The notes: generated from the sequence alone by a model not told the origin. 64,000 nucleotides of DNA from Brevipalpus yothersi (GCA_003956705.1 QZCP01000010.1:62001-126000), one strand, 5' to 3'; shown: positions 36,680-48,683, counted from the first letter of the stretch. Program-made: numbers and translations.

Positions 36680-38335
36680 TTAAGGTTTATCAATATCATA
36701 CTGAACACCATCACATTTAACTGAATAATTTAATGGGCTCATCTGATAAGTCTGTGGAGATGGTGGATAAATTTTCATTTTCTTTTTACTTTTACTTTTA
36801 CCATTCTCTTCCTTTCTTGATCGACATTTGCTCTCTCGATTTTCGGATGATGATGTGTCCTCTTCGATCAGTAGCTTTGTATCCGGAATTTTCATCATAC
36901 ATTGTGGATGAATCACACTCCTTTGGCCACCACAATTATTGTGATTACTACTACTAAGATTACCATTGTTAATAAAGTTACCAATGTCAGTAGCTTGGGG
37001 CAAGCGATTTGATATCCCGCTACTGTGATTCTGATAATTTTCTGGCGAAGCAATCACAGCTCTTGAATGACTTGGAATGTGATATAAATCGTTCGATTGA
37101 ACGAGATAAGGTGAACTGGAATTCAGATAAGCCATTGGATCTAGCCGCCAAATGGGCACTTGTGGCTGTGAAGGTGAAGGTGGGGGTGGTAATGGTATCG
37201 ATGGTGGTGATATGGGGTGGTGGTGATGGGGATTGGAATGGGAATGATGGCTGTGGAGATAGTTAATCGATGGGGAAGATGCTGATGACGACGAATTGCC
37301 AGTGTTGTAGCACATTCCGTTAGATGAATGAAGGGGATTTGAAGATGGTATGGAAAAAAATGATGGTGCACAACTGTTGTCATTATTGTTATATGGAATA
37401 TTTGAATTATTTTTGATTTCCAAAAAATTATTTGGAATATTCACATGACATGGGTGCTGTAATTGACCAAAATTAGCTCCTGATACTGCCGGTCGAATTG
37501 CTCTGAAAGCAGTTTCATACGGTCGTCGAGATTGTTCACATTTTTCACGTATTTCACGTATTTTTTCTACAAGCATAAGTGTTGTCTTATTATCGGTACA
37601 ATTGATCGCCAGACAAAGTCCATTCTGGAAATGTTCAATACTTTGTGATGTTGATACAAATGTTTTACCGCAAATTTTACACTTGAGACACAATTTTGAA
37701 TGGCACAAGTAATGATCTTCCAGATCAGTTAGATTTGATATTCGTTTATCGCACAATATACATGGATACAGTCCATCTTGTGAAAATTCGTTAACTTTTT
37801 CAAAAAATTCTCTCACATACCATGGTGGTATGATCGGATTTTCACCCATAAATATCCATTTGGCTGTGTACGCGAAATCAAGTGATGTCCAATTGTGCAG
37901 ATCACCACCCAAATATTCTGCCCAATTATCAAGTGTACTATCACTCGATATACATCCATCGATAATCGCTTTACGCCACCAATATATGAATAAATTGTGT
38001 CGAAAACGTGCATGAAAATCGCTGTTACATCGTTCGTACTGGATGGATGATGAACATTGTGATGATAATGATTGAGATGTTGTGGATGACAAAAATTCGA
38101 TTGTCCACAATTTTTTGGCTTGAGTAATATATATATTGCCCCACAATTGTATCGGAAAATATATATTACAATCGATGGGCATTGTTTGTATGTCGGTAAT
38201 GGTGAATATGGCATCAGACACTTTTCTCAATTTATCATCAGTTGCTAGAAATGTCTGATAATTAAGTGAACGCTGTTGTAGTTTTTGAATAAGTAGTAGA
38301 CTGTATGAATCTAATACTTGGAGACGATGATTCAT
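36680..38335 (-). CDS. Single-exon protein with two C2H2/C2HC-like zinc fingers, function unknown (551 aa)
   Basis: A single uninterrupted frame of 551 codons. The first 190 residues form a Trp/Tyr-rich, probably folded region (IQLWGNIYITQAKKLW, HNLFIYWWRKAIIDG, WAEYLGG) that I do not recognise. Then come two adjacent fingers: Cys192-X2-Cys195-X12-His208-X3-His212, and Cys219-X2-Cys222-X12-His235-X5-Cys241, the second a C2HC variant. The C-terminal half is low-complexity (Asn, Ser, His, Pro; for example a run of His then PPSIPLPPPPSPS) and ends with a Lys/Ser-rich basic patch that could be a nuclear signal. A nuclear DNA- or protein-binding role is inferred only from the fingers. The lack of introns is unusual next to its neighbours, so retroposition of an older gene is possible. 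Confidence 0.75.
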   Translation of the reverse strand: MNHRLQVLDSYSLLLIQKLQQRSLNYQTFLATDDKLRKVSDAIFTITDIQTMPIDCNIYFPIQLWGNIYITQAKKLWTIEFLSSTTSQSLSSQCSSSIQYERCNSDFHARFRHNLFIYWWRKAIIDGCISSDSTLDNWAEYLGGDLHNWTSLDFAYTAKWIFMGENPIIPPWYVREFFEKVNEFSQDGLYPCILCDKRISNLTDLEDHYLCHSKLCLKCKICGKTFVSTSQSIEHFQNGLCLAINCTDNKTTLMLVEKIREIREKCEQSRRPYETAFRAIRPAVSGANFGQLQHPCHVNIPNNFLEIKNNSNIPYNNNDNSCAPSFFSIPSSNPLHSSNGMCYNTGNSSSSASSPSINYLHSHHSHSNPHHHHPISPPSIPLPPPPSPSQPQVPIWRLDPMAYLNSSSPYLVQSNDLYHIPSHSRAVIASPENYQNHSSGISNRLPQATDIGNFINNGNLSSSNHNNCGGQRSVIHPQCMMKIPDTKLLIEEDTSSSENRESKCRSRKEENGKSKSKKKMKIYPPSPQTYQMSPLNYSVKCDGVQYDIDKP

Positions 38336-39242
38336 GATTAATCAAATCAATTAACACACACTCACACAGATAGAGAGAGAAAGATACACAAACACAAACA
38401 CAAACAAGATGAGATAAACAAGAGGAAGAGAAATATAGATGTGATGTTGAAGAAAAAAACTTTGATCAACACTCGAAAGTATCACACTTACACGTTGATT
38501 ATTGATGTTTAATCACATAGACGCACCAAAGTATGTGTGTGTGTGTGTTAATGGAGATGTTGAAAATATTCGTCACTTGAAACAATTAGTCTTCAACAAG
38601 GTGTGTGATACAGAAAGTGATAAAATGAGAAACACACTTAATCAAATCGATCTCTTTCTGTGGAAAGAAAAGAGAAAAAAAATGTATTTTAAAATAAAAA
38701 ATTTTTTGAGCAACGTTCGAAGAAAGAAGAGAAGAGTATGTATCGGAATGAAGATGTAGATGAAGATGAAGGTGTTCTTCTGTCTCTCTTTTTGGCTCAC
38801 TTTCTCAAACTTCAATGAATAGCCCTCACCTCGAAGGCCAATAAGCTAGTAAAACACATGGGACATGGACACTCAAGTGACCAGTTCAAAGACAAAAGTT
38901 AAACTGAATGGTGTAAAATTCCGTTCATCCGTTCTTAAATCGCTTTCCCAACACAAACACACAGGGTATACACACACACGTTTTACTTGACGCAATACTT
39001 CTTCCTCTCTCTCTCTCTCTCACTTATTCAACTATTCAACTTACACTACTACTACCAAAAGAGATTCTCTAGAAGAGAAAAGCGTTTGTGAAATGCTAAA
39101 ATCATCTTACACATAGACAGAGTCGACTTACCGCCGCCAAATACCATGATTATCATCATTTCAATCCTTGGAATAGTTAACAGAGAGAGAAAGAGAGACG
39201 AAGAGAAAGAGAAAGAGGAAGAGAGAGCCGAACTTTGGACAC

Positions 39243-39246
<4 letters not shown>

Positions 39247-39296
<50 letters not shown>
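39247..39296. repeat. (AG)n microsatellite, about 25 units
   Basis: Perfect AG run inside a longer GA-rich tract (39180-39296). Confidence 0.95.
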
Positions 39297-39299
<3 letters not shown>

Positions 39300-39768
39300 T
39301 GAGCAGCGTTGAGGGCTTCTTTTCACATGTGGACTTTCCGAAAAAAAAACGGAATTATTATTGCTCTTTCTCTTTCTCTCTCTTTCTCAGCTCTCTGTAT
39401 GCGTCCCTGTTGAGGGTAAGGAATTCTATGCTCTTTTTTTCCAAGAATCCATTTCAACAGCATTTCAGCATACATTGGCGAGACAGGCTGAGAAGAGTAT
39501 TTGATGAGTGTTTCAAATTATTATCGTCAAATCCTGTGTGTTTGTATGTGTATTTTACATAGAGAAAGGCTTGTGTGTGTGAAAGGCCCTAAGAAAGAGA
39601 GAGGCCTCGAGGACCATATTAAAGAGAGATGGTTTACTGCTTTCAGGGATCTTCCTCTTCTTCTCCCTTCCTCTCTGTACTCTCTGTATGTGTGTGAGTT
39701 AAAAGTTGGACCTCGAAGCTAAATTTTAACCTTTTTTCCGAGAGAGAGACTAAGCTTGATTACCTTCA

Positions 39769-39780
<12 letters not shown>

Positions 39781-39805
<25 letters not shown>

Positions 39806-39806
39806 T
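39781..39806. repeat. (TC)n microsatellite
   Basis: About thirteen TC units, preceded by an imperfect CT stretch from 39770. Confidence 0.9.
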
Positions 39807-40410
39807 TGGGCAAGGTTTATCTTTGAGATTTTGTGCCCATTCTCAAAAGTATGAGGATTTGATATATCCCCTATCGTGTCAATATCTCAGCCCTGGGTTT
39901 CACTTGTCTCGGCAAAGTTGAACTTGTTTTGTTTCAATATTCAAGCATCCCAGGATGATGATGATCATATTTCATCATATTATATGATTGGTGCCAGAAA
40001 AGGGATAAAGTTATGTATTGAGTCATCTCTGTCTCAATCAGATGATGGGATGATGTTAGGATGAGTTCATGATGAAACGATGAGTTTGAAATTCATGTAA
40101 TTTACAGCTTTAGCGAATTTATCCAGAAATTTCCATACTATTCCGGAAGAAATTTTCCCTCCAATTTTTTCTTTCACTTTCTTTTTTCGCTACTTTTACT
40201 TCTGGTAGATATTATTTCATCAGCACCAGTGAAAATTTTTTTGATGACGCTGGTTGAAAGAATGCACAAGAGCTGATAATACTGATACTTTCACCATCAA
40301 TCTGATTATGCTTAAAGGAAAAAAGGATTGGGGAATAATAATTTTGATGAATATTTAAATAACAACAATTTTCCTCCTTGAAGGATAAATTAGAGCTTAT
40401 TTTCTTATTC

Positions 40411-40432
40411 TCTCTCTCTCTCTCTCTCTCTC
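40411..40432. repeat. (TC)n tract
   Basis: About eleven TC units in the intergenic region. Confidence 0.85.
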
Positions 40433-41205
40433 AATTCTACAATTTTTATCTCCCCTAAATCGGATGTATTCCTTTTTCTCTCTCAAATCTGTCTGCCCAA
40501 ATTTTTACCCTGGCCATTATTGAGCACACAGAGAGAGAAGTGCCTAAAAAGAGAGAAGAGAGGAAGATTGTTGTATTGAAAAAAGTAAAATAGCTGATTT
40601 TTATGGAGGGTCTTAAAAGTAAAGCAATTTCCGAATTATTGAAGTGTCGAGACAGATACAATAAACACATAGGTGAGAGGAAGAGAGAGAGAAAAAGAAG
40701 AGAGAAGAGAGAAGAGAAAAGCTTCTTCCTCTTTGAGCCTTGAAGCAACATCAATTTTGCCCATTTTCACGATCACTTGCCATTCCTGGTACCAAGTAGG
40801 CAAGTTGATTATGATAGTCAATTTTACTTGGGACCTTGTTTACTATGCAAACCTTTTCTTCTTCTTCTTCTTTTGCCAACCGCTTTCAACTACTTTTTCC
40901 CAATAGCAACAATTGTTGTGGGTAAAAGTTTTTTTTCTTTTTCTGGTGATAAAAATTTTTCAATATTGATGCGAAAATTTTTTCCTCTCCTCTCTCTGTA
41001 ATATGAGGAAAAGAAAATACATCTTTTTTCTTCTCTCTTTTCCTTCCGGTTAATGGAAATAATGGTATACATTCATTTTGATAATTGTTGGTGTTGATGT
41101 GTGTGTACTTGATACTAGAAAATTGATTGAGGATATTTTTTTCTTCTCTTCTCACTACGATAAATGATTAACATTGCATTCATTCATGAGAGGCCCATTT
41201 CGATG

Positions 41206-41345
41206 GATTCAAGTAAACTTCTCTCTAGTAAATCACATTCAATTAGGTTGAATCGTTATGTCTGCGAAACAGTTTCCTGTGGTAACATCAAATGATCTAG
41301 ACTGATGATATAATCATAAGTGCTCTGTTACATCTCTCTCATCTG
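41206..41345. repeat. Dispersed repeat, copy 1
   Basis: Resembles 61862-62010. Shared anchors include AAACTTCTCT, TTTCCTGTG-TAACAT and AGACTGATGATA in the same order and spacing. No frame is conserved. It looks like an old non-coding duplication. Confidence 0.5.
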
Positions 41346-41830
41346 ATGAGGGAGACCTCAATTGTGTTAAGAATGCAAAATGATTTCGTTGGAATGAATA
41401 ACTTAATTGAAAGAAAAGAGAGAAGATGTTAGTGAAGACTCTAATTAACAATCCGCTCGCTTGAGCAACATACCCTTCAGAAGTAGAGTATATACAAATT
41501 ATTTTCAAATTTATTTGGACATGAATAGAAGAGTGTACAATGTTGAGAAAATCTTTCTGAATTATTGCATTACTAGTCAATTGCTTATTCACACATCAAT
41601 AGATGAATTTCAGGGAGGAAAAATAATTAAACTCAATCTGTAGATTCACTCTAATGTACAATGGCCAGGTTGATCGGTTTACATAAAAATTTTGTGGAAG
41701 AATGGAGAAGTTTTGGATCGAAATTTAATTTGGTTCAGATAGAATTTCAGATAAGCGATTTGCTCGAAAATTATTGGATTGTAAATATAAATTGCATCAA
41801 AATCTGGTTACATCAGTAAATCTATACTAA

Positions 41831-42096
41831 ATCACTCGATTACCGACGAATACTTTGTGATCAACAATAGCGATCGAGTCAATCGTTCAATATTAAAGGC
41901 AAATTTTTTTTCCAAAGCTACGACAAGTGGCTCATATTTTTTGGCTGGTTACCGTTGCTCTAGAATGTTGGATGAATGTTTCTACTTCAAATAAGAAATT
42001 AAATTGTTTGGTTTGTTGATACCAGAACTTCAATCTCATTAAATAATTACTCGACATTACAATCACCCTTGGTCGAATTGTTCAAATTGGCCAGAT
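41831..42096 (+). repeat. Tandem duplication block 1, copy A
   Basis: Near-identical to 45379-45645 with offset 3548-3549. The 5' part is open in both copies and ends at a TAA in the same place (SYFLAGYRCSRMLDECFYFK), so it could be a relic exon. The downstream 120 bp are equally conserved but untranslated. Confidence 0.8.
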
Positions 42097-42097
42097 A

Positions 42098-42320
42098 TTT
42101 TTTCTCGATCTCGACACTGGCATGATGAAGCAAGGGGTTGCTTTTGGATCAGAAGAAGTATGGAAATGATAATAATAATAATATTATACGAATAACTGAG
42201 AACGAAGACCATTATATTCACTTGTGTAAATTGTTTGGAAAAAACACTATCAATAGGTGGAGAAATAAATAATCTTATTGTTCTCAAAATCTCATCGCTG
42301 GATAGATTGATCTCATCAAT
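42098..42320. repeat. Tandem duplication block 2, copy A
   Basis: Matches 46045-46265 with offset about 3945 and several small indels. The offset change shows that copy B carries about 390 extra bases between blocks 1 and 2. Confidence 0.75.
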
Positions 42321-42484
42321 GCGGTTGTGGATAACAGAGTAACTTTAATAAACTATTCGGTATTGATTTTGTATTTACTATTTACTAATAAGTGAATAAT
42401 AATGACTCCAAGATATTTGGTTGATTTGATCTCAATTAAATATTTTCTAGCCTAAGCCTGCATATATAATATTCATTTAACAAA

Positions 42485-42850
42485 TCTGATTTATGGCCAA
42501 ATTAATTAATCATTTTTGATCATTCTTTTTTCCACCAGTGCTCATGAGAAATAAAAAAAAATTCAACTTGAATGAAAATCTAAAAATTTTGTCTCCAATT
42601 CCACAACTTGAGAGGGCTAGCAAAATCATATCGCACCGTTCAAATTTTGATGAAAATGATGATAATGTATCAATTTTCATTCATGAATTCGTGAATTTTG
42701 TCAGAAAAGTTATGGCTGATTAGCAAATTACAATTAGCGATAAGATTCTCGTTCTCATGGAAGCCCTCTCCGACTCACCCCCATTTTTGTCCTAGAAATG
42801 AACTCCTTTCACTACTTATATTCTGCTGAGGTGAACAATCAAGTCGAATG
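42485..42850 (+). repeat. Tandem duplication block 3, copy A, with hyper-conserved patch
   Basis: Matches 46493-46866. From 42612 to 42850 the two copies differ at only about three bases with no indel, while sequence just upstream differs heavily. The conserved patch begins in an open frame (NFDENDDNVSIFIHEFVNFV, then a stop) preceded by a polypyrimidine-AG acceptor at about 42538. The identity continues about 130 bp past the stop. Confidence 0.8.
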
Positions 42851-43625
42851 GATCAAAATTCTTTTATTCTCATTTTTTCGACCCTCTTTGCGATTTGTTT
42901 TTTTCCAAAAAATTATTCTAAAATTATCGTTAGCGCTATAGACTGAGCCAACAAATATTCGTATTTCAAACTGAAATTCTTTCAGTTTCAATTTTTGATT
43001 CATTTCCATTATCTAGAAATTGTTTTCTTTCAATCAAGTCCTTCAATGACTATCTCTGCTACCATGAAATTTGTCCAGAAACAATGATCAGAGTCTTCAT
43101 AATTTCTTGTTTCACTTTCTTAGTGTCCTTTGGATCTGTTTTATCTGAGTAACTAACAATGTGATCAAGGTTAAATTAACTCTGATTGATTAAAACTTTG
43201 GAAACGCTGGTCTGGTTGTTCTTATCTTCACCATAATACCAACATCTTGTGGCCACAGAATTATTATATACTGAATTCTTACCTCTCCTGTAGTTAATTA
43301 TTGAGCGAAAAATGATCAACCACAAACTTTTCTTATCTGCTTTACATTACCTGGAGTATCTCAAGGGTCTGTGAAGACATGAGTATTTCATTTCAGCTTG
43401 TAACATGTTCTTTCGAGATGAAACTTCTCACTATTAGTGTGAAGTTTTCCAATCAAAGAGTGAGATCTCAAGCAAATCATCTCTTCTTGTATCATAAGAC
43501 TGTTTCAATTGTGATCATACTTGATTTCCATTCATTAGGATTAACGATAACTTTGAGAGTTAATTGGTTCCTGATACCGGAATTTCCATTGATTGCGTTC
43601 CTGATTTATCTACATCTGACCGAAG

Positions 43626-44671
43626 ATGAATTGGAACAGATTTTGTTTCTACGGTTTGATGTGTTTTCTGAAACTTATTCCTCGTCAAGATCCAGATCCA
43701 ACGAATGGGTTGTGTTCGTACTACAGTTCAGACGATGGTAAGTTTCACTTTCTATTTTAGAAACTAATTACTGCATCTAATGTTGGTTAATTGTTAGTTA
43801 ACAGAACCAGCTTGGTAATTGATGCATCGAAACAAGGCAAAGACCCAGAGGTGCTCAGGAATTGTGTCGAAGACAGGCTTTTAAACACAATTTTGATCCA
43901 TGCGCCTGAAGATGCAATCGGATATCAACCAACCACTTTTACCTATTGGTCACTAGAATATGATCATTTGATTGTGCTGAATAATGCAATGCCTCAGGAT
44001 TTTTGTCCCAGAAATGGAAGAGGATCGGCTGAACCAACTTCGCTCACTGTTTACAAGAATAACAATCTACCACTGTGGACATGGCTTGAATGTACTAAAT
44101 TCAAACATATTCGAATTGATGATTGTTTTATTCAACGATACAAAGTCAATATGATCAGTAAATTGATCTTTTCAGAGCGTCTTCTGACATTGACGCTGAT
44201 TCGATTGGAGAAGATTTATCCATTGTTAGATCTGGACTTCACTTTGGCACCCAATTTGAGAGAACTATCAATCAATCATTTTATTTTTGGGAGTATGCGG
44301 AAAGCTAATTGCAATGGATGTTTCATGCAACTGAAAAAATTGAATCTTGAGAACAATATGATCATAGAAATTAGAAAAGATTTCTTTTCCGAAATGCCAA
44401 TGCTACAAGAAATAAACCTTGGTGGCAATCAGCTGAAATCTATTGACTTCACATTCAAGACAACCCCTAGAAGATTAGTTTTGGACAGTGAGTATTACAA
44501 AACTTATCAGGGAAAAAAAATTAGCAAATCACTCTCATTACAGATAATCCATTGGTGGGTGACAAGAAGCTCTGCAAATTCTTGCGATCAGCTCCTTTTG
44601 CGTACTATGGTGAGACAGATAAAATATGTCAAAACATGGAACATGATCAGGAATCGCTAACACAAGGATAA
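43626..44671 (+). CDS. Secreted small LRR protein, paralogue 1 (309 aa)
   Basis: Three exons: 43626..43737, 43798..44487 and 44544..44671, with phase-1 junctions at both introns. Exon 1 encodes a signal-peptide-like start (MNWNRFCFYGLMCFLKLI) and a CSYYSSDD segment. Exon 2 holds a diverged N-terminal domain, then two recognisable leucine-rich repeats (LKKLNLENNMIIEI, LQEINLGGNQLKSI). Exon 3 is a short LRRCT-like cap (NNPLVGDKKLCKFL, later ICQ). No transmembrane helix follows, so it is probably secreted. The function is unknown. LRR folds bind proteins, so a secreted recognition or effector role is speculation. It shares length and intron positions with paralogue 2, and lies in the downstream half of a tandem duplicate. 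An AATAAA occurs at 44998-45003. Confidence 0.85.
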
Positions 44672-45378
44672 TTGATCGTACCTCATCACTTGAAAGTAAA
44701 GAATTTAGCGAGCTTATATCAGTCAAAACTCATTCTTTATGGCTATAAATGCAATGGAATTGAGTTGATCGAAAGCACATCATCATATTCTCCAAAATCT
44801 TCAACGTCCATCAGTATCACAGCTTTTTTCCTTCATTGAGATTTAATCGTATTCGAAGATTTGATTTTCCGTTGCATCAGCAATATCAAAATCATACTGA
44901 GATCTTACAATAGGAGTCCAACCAAAGTCCTTTTTCCCTCATATTCTCAAGTCTAATTCATTGAGAGATGGTTCGACAGATTCATCATAAAATTGACAAT
45001 AAATTTTATCTATTCTCTAATATGCTTTCATTCTGAGGTGAATCAAATTATCTGAAGTTAAGAATGTATGTGTCTGTCATGAGAGAGCTTGAACATTTGC
45101 CTACTTCATACTCTCCACTGAATCGGCAATCTATTAGCGCTATCAAGCTTCAGAAATAAATAGTTGAGTATGAGCTGACTTCTGAATGTCCAGAAGGCGA
45201 TTCAGATTCGGATTAATTCATGAAATTCCAATGGATTTGAAACTAATTAAATCTCTGGAGATCGAATTCAACACCAGAATGATGAAGTACGAATAGTAAT
45301 GGATATGAAAACCTTGGAGATACCAATGATAGCCAAGAATGGTAACGATTGTGTATTATTGCTGGAATTGTTCACTGA

Positions 45379-45645
45379 ATTACTCGATTATCGACGAATA
45401 CTTTGTGATCAACAATAGAGATCGGCTTAATCGTTCAGTATTTAAGGCAAATCTTTTTTCCAAAGCTACGACGAGTGGCTCATATTTTTTGGCTGGTTAC
45501 CGTTGCTCTAGAATGTTGGATGAATGTTTCTACTTCAAATAAGAAATTAAATTGTTTGGTTTGTTGATACCAGAACTTCAATCTCATTAAATAATTACTC
45601 GATATTACAATCACCGATGGTCAAAATTGTCCACATTGGCCAGAT
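45379..45645 (+). repeat. Tandem duplication block 1, copy B
   Basis: Second copy of 41831-42096. Differences cluster in the first 100 bases, and the rest is about 98 percent identical by eye. Confidence 0.8.
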
Positions 45646-46040
45646 GGATAGGATTATAAGAATCCTTCATTATTAGTCTCATCGATTAGATTATACTTTG
45701 GATCCAGGTATCTCAAGAGTGCCAATGTCTATGGATCAGAGGCCTCATTCTCATCAGTTTATGAGAATAGGTATCAACCGAGGTACATACTTGTGAGATA
45801 TTGATGGTGATTACAAAAATAAGAACTGAGTACAAATTTGGCCCCAAACCAAACCCCAAGAGCAAACAGTTGAGTTAAGTGAGCGTTATCTCTGTAGTCA
45901 GCATCCCTAAGATCGTTTTGAATTCTGATTGACCCACCATTCCAATAAACTTGAATCAAATTCAATCTATCTGAAGATAAAAAAATTTCAGGTCACTTAA
46001 CAGTCAGATCGCGAAGGAGACTGCTTGTAAGCAGATAATG
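45646..46040. other. Insert specific to duplication copy B
   Basis: About 390 bp with no counterpart in copy A between blocks 1 and 2. No terminal repeats or frame identify it as a mobile element. It could equally be a deletion from copy A. Confidence 0.5.
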
Positions 46041-46044
46041 TTTT

Positions 46045-46265
46045 TTTTCTCGATCTCAACACTGGCTAGATGACCCAAGGGTTGCTTTTGGATCAGAAAA
46101 AGTATGGAAATAATAATAATAATTATAATATATAAACAACCGAGAGCGAACACCATTAAATTCACTGCAAATCGTTTGGCAAAAACACTATCAATAGGTA
46201 GAAAAATCAATAATCTTAATTATTCTCAAAATCTCATCTGTGGATAGATTGATCTTGTCAATTTT
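46045..46265. repeat. Tandem duplication block 2, copy B
   Basis: Second copy of 42098-42320, with an ATA/AAT-rich indel zone in the middle. Confidence 0.75.
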
Positions 46266-46492
46266 ATGTAGATAACAGAGTAACTTTGATAGAATTTTCG
46301 AGGCTTATGTTGTATCTATCATATACAGATGTACAGATCAATGATTTTCCAGCGTAAAATGACCAGCCGTAAACTTTTGCAACGGACTGTAGTAACTGTA
46401 GTAACTACTGAATAATTAATTCTGAGCAAACGATTAATTTGATCTTAGTGATCGAATATTTTCTAACCTAAGCCGGGATGTGTAACACTCAT

Positions 46493-46866
46493 TTCACTAA
46501 TCTGATTTATGGCCAAATTAATTGATCACTTTTTCTTATTCTTTTTTCCACTAGTACTCATGAGCAAGAAAAAAGATGAACTTGAAGGGAAGCGGAAAAA
46601 TTTTGTTTTCAATTCCGTAATTCTACTGAGGGCTAGCGAAATCATATCGCACCGTTCAAATTTTGATGAAAATGATGATAATGTATCAATTTTCATTCAT
46701 GAATTCGTGAATTTTGTCAGAAAAGTTATGGCTGATTAGCAAATTACAATCAGCGATAAGATTCTCGTTCTCATGGAAGCCCTCTCCGACTCACCCCCAT
46801 TTTTGTCCTAGAAATGAACTCCTTTCACTACTTATATTCTGCTGAGGTGAACAATCAAGTCGAATG
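46493..46866 (+). repeat. Tandem duplication block 3, copy B, with hyper-conserved patch
   Basis: Second copy of 42485-42850. The patch 46628-46866 is the near-identical part. A polypyrimidine-AG acceptor (TTTTTTCCACTAG, ending about 46555) is kept. Confidence 0.8.
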
Positions 46867-47598
46867 AATCAAAATTCTTGTATTCTCATTTTTTCGACCC
46901 TCTTCCAGCTCTTTGCGGTTTGTTTTTTCCAAGAATTATTCTAAAATTATCGTTAGCTCTATAGACTGAGCCAATGAATATTCCTATTTCAAATTAAAAT
47001 TCTTTCAGTTTCATTCTTTAACTCATTTCCCCCAAATAGATTCTCATTGTTCGATGAGCCAGCTTCCATAATCTTCCTAATTTCGTGTTCCACAGTCCTA
47101 GTGGCTTTTGGATTTGTTTTATCTGAGTGATTAACATTATGATCAAGGTTAAATTAACTCTGATTGATTGAAACTTTGGAAACGCTGATCGGTTGTTCTC
47201 ATCTTTACCATAATGCCAACATATTTTGGCCACAGAATCATTGTAGGCCATACAATTGCCTCTCATGTAGTTAATCTTTGAGCAAAAAATGATCAACCAC
47301 AATCTTTTCTTATCTCCTTTACATTACCTGGAGTATCTCAGGGCTCTATGATGGTGAGAGTATTTCATTTCATCTTGAAATGTGTCCTTTTAAGATGAAA
47401 CTTTTCACATTCAATGTTCAGTTTCCAATCAGAAGGTGAGATCTTAAGAAGACCATCTCTTCTTGTCTCATAAAACTGTTTCAATTGTGATCATACTCTA
47501 TTACCTATTCATTAAGATCAACGAAAATTCGGAGAGTTTATTGGTTTTTGATACTAGAATATCTATTGTGTTCCTGATATTTCTACATCTGACCGAAA

Positions 47599-48664
47599 AT
47601 GAATTGGGACAGATTTTGTCTCTACGGTTTGATGTGTTTTCTGACACCTCTCTCTAACGTGGATACAAAAAATGGAATGTGTTTATACTATACTTCTGGA
47701 GATGGTGAGTTGATGCTTTTTTCCCTATTAATTGCGACTAAATTTCATAATAGCGAGTTTTAATGTAAAAATATTCATTTTCTAGTTGACAAAAAGAGCT
47801 TGATTATCGATTCATCGAAACAAGGCAACGATCCTCGATTGCTCGAAGACTGCCTCAAACCTGGCCCTTATAACACAATTTTGATTCATTCATCTGTATT
47901 TACGAGCGACTATCAGCCGATCATTTTTGCCTATCAGTCACTCGAATACGAACATTTGATTGTCCTAGGCAATGCAATGCCTGTCGATTTTTGTCCAAAA
48001 TTGGGTGAGGGATTGGCGACACCAACCTCTCTTACTGTTCACACGAATAACAATTTGCCCTTGTGGACATGGCTCAGATGTAGTAAATTCAAATATATTC
48101 ACATTGAAAATTGTATTTTCCGGTCTAGCAAGGTCAAAGATATTAGTGAATTGATCTTTTCAGAGCACCTCCTGACATTGACACTGATTCATTTGGGAAA
48201 TTTGGGAAATTTCAACCCGTTTTCGAACCTGAACTTTGATTTGGCACCCAATTTGAAAGAATTATCAATTAATCACATCAAAATCCAGCACATGTGGACA
48301 CCTGATTGCGAATTATGTTTCTCGAAATTGAAAAGATTGAATTTGCAAAATAACGAGATCAGGTTACTGGAGCAGGGCTTTTTTGACAAAATGCCATTGA
48401 TAGAGGAGATCAATCTTGAGGGTAATCAGCTGGCAAATATCGACCTCAAATTCGCAACAAGCCCCCGGAGACTACTTCTAGACAGTGAGTAGTATATATA
48501 GCTCAATCGGACAAAATTATCAAATTGCTCTCATTACAGATAATCCATTGATGGGGAACAGAAAGCTCTGCAAATTCTTGCGATCAGCTCCGTTTGCCTA
48601 TTACAATGAAGTGGATAAATTATGTCCAAACGAGGAACATAATCAGCAATTGGCAACACAATAA
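47599..48664 (+). CDS. Secreted small LRR protein, paralogue 2 (309 aa)
   Basis: Exons 47599..47704, 47786..48484 and 48540..48664, with the same intron phases and total length as paralogue 1. The start MNWDRFCLYGLMCFL is signal-peptide-like, and CLYYTSGD aligns with CSYYSSDD of paralogue 1. Exon 2 has LKRLNLQNNEIRLL and IEEINLEGNQLANI repeats, and exon 3 the CKFLRSAPFAYY cap shared with paralogue 1. By eye exon 2 is about 70 percent identical in DNA to paralogue 1, well below the 98 percent of nearby intergenic patches. A canonical AATAAA lies 20 nt after the stop. The gene is intact, with no frameshift. Function unknown; extracellular. Confidence 0.85.
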
Positions 48665-48683
48665 TGAACCAATGTAGCGACTC

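Larger units (their letters stand above)
38336..41205. other. Intergenic with GA/CT arrays
   Basis: Upstream region of the zinc-finger gene. Contains several Arg-Glu frames from GA repeats but no supported gene. Confidence 0.5.

Noticed and set aside
37141..37383. His/Pro-rich frame within the zinc-finger gene
   Set aside because: It is a shadow of the zinc-finger reading frame on the same strand.
42063..46210. Minus-strand frames with an Ile-rich hydrophobic run in both duplication copies
   Set aside because: The Ile run comes from ATA/AAT repeats, and the frames diverge after a small indel, so they are not conserved as protein.
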